Below the pieces are notes generated by a model. That model was given only the letters and a program-made list of their open reading frames with translations. It was not told the DNA's origin and searched no databases. This document shows positions 60,056 through 64,000 of a stretch of DNA of 64,000 nucleotides, piece by piece. Source of the DNA: Mycolicibacterium setense (lineage in GTDB: Bacteria > Actinomycetota > Actinomycetes > Mycobacteriales > Mycobacteriaceae); contig NZ_JTJW01000010.1 in the NCBI RefSeq assembly GCF_000805385.1, forward strand, positions 847,021 to 911,020, read 5' to 3'. The stretch's first letter is position 1, and each line of letters begins with the position of its first letter. The position numbers were made by a program, and so were the translations under genes.

Positions 60056-60056
60056 C

Positions 60057-60902
60057 GTGCAGCGCTATTCACTCGTCGACAAGGTCGTCCTGATCACCGG
60101 CGCGGGGCGCGGGCTTGGCGCGGCCACCGCCGTTGCGCTTGCTCGGCGGGGAGCTCGAATCGTTCTGGCGGATGTGGATCTGCCTGCAGCGCAGCAAGTC
60201 GGGGGGACGCTGCCGGCCGGTCGCGGTCTGGCGGTGGAATGCGATGTCACCCAGCTCGATTCCGTCCAACAGTCCGTGCGGCGAACACGTGAGGAGTTCG
60301 GACGCATCGACGTCGTGATCGCAAACGCAGGCATTCTCGGACGGGGCGGCACACTCCGAACGCTCACGCCCGATCAGGTGGGTGCCGTCATGTCGGTCAA
60401 CGTCGAAGGCGTCGCCAACACCGTGGCCGCCACGCTGGAATCCGTGATCAGCAGCCGAGGCCAGATCGTCCTGGTGAGTTCGGTGTTCGCATATATCAAC
60501 GGCGCGGGCGCCATCCCGTACGCGATGAGCAAGGCCGCGGTCGAGCAGCTCGGCCGTGGCCTGCGCGTCGAGCTGGCCGGTCACGGCGCCTCGGCCATGA
60601 CGGCGTACTTCTCACTCATCGAAACCGACATGATCCGCCGGGGCGTGGATGCCGATCCCCACGTCTCCGCCCTGCTTTCGGCGATGCCCAGATTCATCCT
60701 CAAACGGATCACGCCGCAGACCGCAGCTGTCGCGATCGCAGAGGGGCTGCAAGGGCGGCAATCCTCCATCACGGTTCCCGGGCGCTGGAAGCCCATCGCC
60801 GCGCTACGAGGGGTAGCCGGGCCGCTCATCGACACGAAGCTCGCACGAGACACCGCCGTGCAGCACGCGCTGTCCCAACTGGAGAGCCGCTCCTCGGTGT
60901 AA
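60057..60902 (+). CDS. Short-chain dehydrogenase/reductase
   Basis: 281 residues: TGAGRGLG, ANAGILG and active site SSVFAYINGAGAIPYAMSKAA. The GTG at 60057, 1 nt after the preceding stop, gives a typical SDR N-terminus; GTG 60045 is an alternative. No clear ribosome binding site, so coupled translation is likely. It ends the catabolic operon 39 nt before ligC2. Confidence 0.85.
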   Translation: MQRYSLVDKVVLITGAGRGLGAATAVALARRGARIVLADVDLPAAQQVGGTLPAGRGLAVECDVTQLDSVQQSVRRTREEFGRIDVVIANAGILGRGGTLRTLTPDQVGAVMSVNVEGVANTVAATLESVISSRGQIVLVSSVFAYINGAGAIPYAMSKAAVEQLGRGLRVELAGHGASAMTAYFSLIETDMIRRGVDADPHVSALLSAMPRFILKRITPQTAAVAIAEGLQGRQSSITVPGRWKPIAALRGVAGPLIDTKLARDTAVQHALSQLESRSSV

Positions 60903-60941
60903 CCGACCGGTGCTCCCGGACGGCGCGGAATACTGATCCCC

Positions 60942-62015
60942 ATGCGGCTACCCGTCATGCCACCGGTCTCACCGATGCTGTCCAAACCGGTGAATTCGAT
61001 TCCGGCGGGCATGTCGTATGAGCCGAAGTGGGACGGCTTCCGGGCGTTGGTGTTCCGCGACGGCGACGACGTCGAGTTCGGCAGCCGCAACGAACGCCCG
61101 ATGACCCGCTATTTCCCGGAACTCGTCACCGCGGCCCGGAATCAACTTCCGGATCGCTGCGTGCTCGACGGCGAGATCGTCCTACCCACCGACGGCGGCC
61201 TGGATTTCGAGGCCCTGCAGCTGCGTCTGCACCCGGCGGCGTCCCGGGTGCGGCTGCTGGCCGAGCAGACGCCCGCCCACTTCATCGCTTTCGATTTGCT
61301 GGCACTCGGTGACGACGACCTCACGGGCCGACCGTTCAGTGAACGTCGCGCCGCCCTTGTCGACGCGCTGGGTTCGGGTCCGTCGTTCCACGTCACCCCG
61401 GCGACGACCGATCCGGCGACCGCCCTGCGATGGTTCGAGGAATTCGAAGGCGCCGGGCTCGACGGCGTGATCGCCAAGCCGTTGGACCTCACGTATCAGC
61501 CCGACAAGCGGGTCATGTTCAAGATCAAGCACCAGCGGACCGCAGACTGCGTGGTCGCGGGTTATCGCCTGCACAAGTCGGGCCCCGAGGCCATCGGATC
61601 GCTACTGCTCGGGCTGTACACCGAGGACGGTGAGCTGGCATCCGTCGGTGTCATCGGCGCCTTCCCGATGGCGCGGCGCCGTGACCTGTTCGCCGAATTG
61701 CAGCCGCTGGTAACCAGTTTCGAGAACCACCCGTGGAACTGGGCCGCACAGGTCGCGGCCGACCCGGAGCTGGCCAAAAGGTACGGCGGCGGCTCACGCT
61801 GGAATGCCGGCAAGGACCTGTCCTTCGTGCCGCTGCGACCCGAACGGGTTGTCGAGGTGCGCTACGACCACATGGAGGGCCGACGGTTCCGCCACACCGC
61901 CCAGTTCAACCGCTGGCGCCCCGACCGCGACCCGCGCTCATGCACCTACGCCCAACTGGAACAACCGGTCACCTTCCGGCTCGATGACATCGTTCCGGGT
62001 CTGGGCCGCCGCTAG
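60942..62015 (+). CDS. ligC2: ATP-dependent DNA ligase LigC2-like
   Basis: 357 residues. Lys29 in motif I E-P-K-W-D-G-F-R, then VLDGEIVLP, FIAFDLLA, GLDGVIAKPLD and KIKHQRTADC. It is a paralogue of LigC1 at 46709 and of equal size. In M. smegmatis, from memory, the two ligase genes are close together, whereas here they are 13 kb apart. Convergent with the next gene, overlapping by 4 nt. Confidence 0.9.
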   Translation: MRLPVMPPVSPMLSKPVNSIPAGMSYEPKWDGFRALVFRDGDDVEFGSRNERPMTRYFPELVTAARNQLPDRCVLDGEIVLPTDGGLDFEALQLRLHPAASRVRLLAEQTPAHFIAFDLLALGDDDLTGRPFSERRAALVDALGSGPSFHVTPATTDPATALRWFEEFEGAGLDGVIAKPLDLTYQPDKRVMFKIKHQRTADCVVAGYRLHKSGPEAIGSLLLGLYTEDGELASVGVIGAFPMARRRDLFAELQPLVTSFENHPWNWAAQVAADPELAKRYGGGSRWNAGKDLSFVPLRPERVVEVRYDHMEGRRFRHTAQFNRWRPDRDPRSCTYAQLEQPVTFRLDDIVPGLGRR

Positions 62016-62866
62016 CCGTGGTCCGGCGGCTGCAGCCAGGTGGCGATGTTGCGGACGTAATCCTTGAACACCCCGAGGAGCGACGGATCGGCGCGTATCT
62101 GCCAGCCGGGCCGATCGGTGACGAACGACGGCGCGCCACAATCCAAGTCCCAGTTGTAATCGGCGAAGTGATGGAACGTCGACTCGGCCACCGCCCGGCC
62201 CATCGGCCTGCCCTCCGGCGTGCGCTCACCGTCGAGCGCCACCGCGAGATTGAACTCCCTGCCCGTCGCGGTGCTGCGCCCCCGGGCCACCACCGTCGCG
62301 AACGGCACCCGCGCCTTCACCAATCCTTCATGCGGATGGGCCGGGAACCACTCGATACGCCCACTGGCAGTCCGGCTGGTGCGCAGCAGCTGATGCACCG
62401 GCTCGTCGGCCAACACCGGCTGGTAGTCGCCGTTGGCGCCCGAGTGGTAGTTGGGCCACGAGATACCGGGATTGTCCTGGTCGTCGCACCGTGACACCGG
62501 GTCGAGTCCGGCGTCGTGGAACTCGTTGACCTGCCCCAACGAACCCAGCCCGAGCAGGCAGCTGCCCAGATCCTGGTGATCACGCGCGGTGAGCACCCCG
62601 CCTCCGAGCCCACGGAACCTGCCGATCGCCGCACATTCCTGAGGTGTCAGACCGTTGCCGACGTCGACCGCCATCAACCACAGCTGGTCGAACCCGAGCT
62701 CATCGAGATGGCTGAGCACCGGATCCTGCTCACCCTGATCGGCCCGGTTGCGCTCCAGCACATCGTGCCCGTCGGCACGAAGCTCGGCGGCCAGCATCGA
62801 GAACCGGCTGACATCCCAATCGTCGGGACTCTCCGTGATGGTGGTCTGTAGCAGGATCGTCGCCAT
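62012..62866 (-). CDS. ThuA/GATase-like hypothetical protein
   Basis: 284 residues. The chain begins MATILLQTTI and has a ThuA-like (class I glutamine amidotransferase-like) pattern: DGHDV, FDQLWLMAVDVGNGL, GGGVLTARDHQD, WFPAHPHEG and a late STFHHFADYNWD. No catalytic Cys at a nucleophile elbow is evident. Function not known; some relatives are putative sugar-associated enzymes. Start 62866 is chosen because upstream in-frame codons have no family character. Confidence 0.6.
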   Translation of the reverse strand: MATILLQTTITESPDDWDVSRFSMLAAELRADGHDVLERNRADQGEQDPVLSHLDELGFDQLWLMAVDVGNGLTPQECAAIGRFRGLGGGVLTARDHQDLGSCLLGLGSLGQVNEFHDAGLDPVSRCDDQDNPGISWPNYHSGANGDYQPVLADEPVHQLLRTSRTASGRIEWFPAHPHEGLVKARVPFATVVARGRSTATGREFNLAVALDGERTPEGRPMGRAVAESTFHHFADYNWDLDCGAPSFVTDRPGWQIRADPSLLGVFKDYVRNIATWLQPPDHG

Positions 62867-62983
62867 TCGCTGAGCCTGACGGTTGCAGTCACGCTCCGGA
62901 CCCTTGAAAATCCGTGGTCTGGTGTCGGGCGTGGGCGGTTTGCCGGTCCGTAACTTGTCGGTGGCTTCTGCGATCATGAGGTT

Positions 62984-64000
62984 ATGTCTTCGGCTGCAGC
63001 GTCTTTCACCACGGAAGGGGTGAATCCTGTGCGGCGGATTGAGGTGTTGTTCGGGGAGTTGGAGCAGTTGTGCGGGCAGCGCAACGCGATCGACGGCCGC
63101 ATCGTGGAGATCGTCGCCGAACTCGACCGCGACGAATTATGCGGGTCGACCGGTGCCCGCTCGATGAAGGCGTTGTGGCGTGGAAAACCGGGGTCAGCCC
63201 CCGCAACGCCGAAACCACCGTGGCCATCGCCCGACGGATCGAGGAATTCCCGCGCTGCACCCAAGCCCTGCGCGAAGGACGCCTGTCGCTGGATCAGGTC
63301 GCGGTGATCGCCGAGAACGCCGCCGACGGCTCCGATGCGCACTACGCCCAACTGGCCTCGGTGGCCACCGTCACCCAGCTACGCACCGCGATCAAACTCG
63401 AACCCCGCCCCCAACCCGACCGCCAGCCCGAACCGCAACGGTCGTTCACCCGCACCGAAACCGATCACTACACCACCTACAAGATTCGGTTGCCCCGGGT
63501 GGAGGCGGCCAAGTTCGAGGCCGGCCTGCGGTCGCATCACGACGGGCTGGTCGCCGACTACACACGCGACCACGACATCGACCAGGACACCGGTGAGCCG
63601 ACCTCGGATCAGGCACCACCGTTCCCCACCCATGTCGATGCGTTCATGAGCCTGATCGAGGCCGGTTGGGACACCGAATCCGCGCACCGCCCGCACGGGC
63701 AGCACACCACCGTCATCGTGCACCTGAACCTCGACACCGACAAGCCGGTCGCCTCGCTGCATCTGGGGCCGCTGCTCACCGATGAGGAACGCCGCTTCCT
63801 GCTGTGCGAAGCGACCCTGGAAGCGTGGTTCGAACACCACGGCCAACCCATCGGCGCCGCCCGCACCACCCGGACCATCAGCCGGCGACTGCGCCGCGCC
63901 CTGGAACACCGCGACCACAGCTGCGTGGTGCCCGGCTGCGGTGCCACCCGCGGCCTGCACGCCCACCACCTCACCCACTGGGAAGACGGCGGCCCCACCG
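62984..64000 (+). pseudogene. DUF222 / 13E12-type HNH endonuclease gene, frameshifted and cut by window end
   Basis: The first frame runs from ATG 62984 to about 63175 (RRIEVLFGELEQL, VAELDRDELCGSTGARSMKAL). The family sequence then continues in another frame (VAWKTGVSPRNAETTVAIARRIEEF) up to the window edge, reaching an HNH motif (CVVPGCGATRGLHAHHLTHWEDGG). One base appears to be missing at about 63175, where the family reads A-L-V-A-W. The protein is probably inactive if the frameshift is real; an assembly error is equally possible. Mycobacteria carry many copies of this repeat family (13E12 / REP13E12). Confidence 0.75.

Noticed and set aside
47768..60941. Prophage or integrative element at the ligase locus
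   Set aside because: No integrase, transposase, tRNA end or phage gene is visible. The genes are ordinary metabolic enzymes.

Overview
The window is high-GC actinobacterial chromosome from a fast-growing Mycobacterium/Mycolicibacterium. The evidence is a run of genes with a typical mycobacterial order (leuA, DnaQ-like exonuclease, murT-gatD, recR-ybaB, an Rv3717-type amidase, FAD oxidase plus CFA-type methyltransferase, dnaX, an Rv3722c-type aminotransferase, ffs, tRNA-Ser, lucA, polD1-ligC1), many leaderless promoters (TANNNT followed 6-7 nt later by ATG/GTG), and 13E12-type HNH and DUF559 genes. Nothing looks like a prophage, an integron or an rRNA operon, and there is no CRISPR array. Assignments come from reading the sequence and from memory of the families; no database was searched.

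Layout. 1-8009: a cell-surface polysaccharide region. It holds the end of a glycosyltransferase, a fused double alpha/beta hydrolase, a second AcpS, a free-standing carrier protein, a lipase-like lipoprotein, an amino acid:[carrier protein] ligase derived from a class II aminoacyl-tRNA synthetase, a polyprenyl-phosphate sugar transferase and a membrane-anchored esterase. 8017-18462: nitrogen acquisition. A GntR / biuret-hydrolase-like / NCS1 permease operon diverges from amt, followed by a type III glutamine synthetase-like ligase, a three-part glutamate synthase-like enzyme, a sarcosine-oxidase-like flavoenzyme and an XRE-cupin regulator. This is the arrangement of gamma-glutamylmethylamide / N-methylglutamate pathways. 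18477-38917: mostly core genes, including a leucine attenuator before leuA, the lipid II amidation pair MurT-GatD, and a DUF559 nuclease gene bracketed by two copies of a palindromic repeat. 38921-43420: a PucR-controlled flavin oxidase, a Gre-like RNA polymerase factor and a glycosyltransferase. 43461-45577: two TetR genes and an SDR with a long operator. 45655-62015: DNA-repair primase-polymerase and ligases (polD1-ligC1 and ligC2), with about 13 kb of accessory catabolic genes between the two ligases. This insert has two divergent operons and four copies of one TetR-type operator. 62012-64000: a hypothetical protein and a frameshifted HNH/DUF222 gene cut by the window edge.

How the parts fit. 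The most unusual system is at the left. The ligase would load an amino acid onto the adjacent carrier protein, which AcpS would activate, and neighbouring hydrolases or transferases could pass it to a surface glycan or lipid; the acceptor is unknown. Also notable are the palindrome-bracketed nuclease, two tandem overlapping 12-codon minicistrons coupled to the XRE-cupin regulator, and the shared-operator TetR network of the accessory island.
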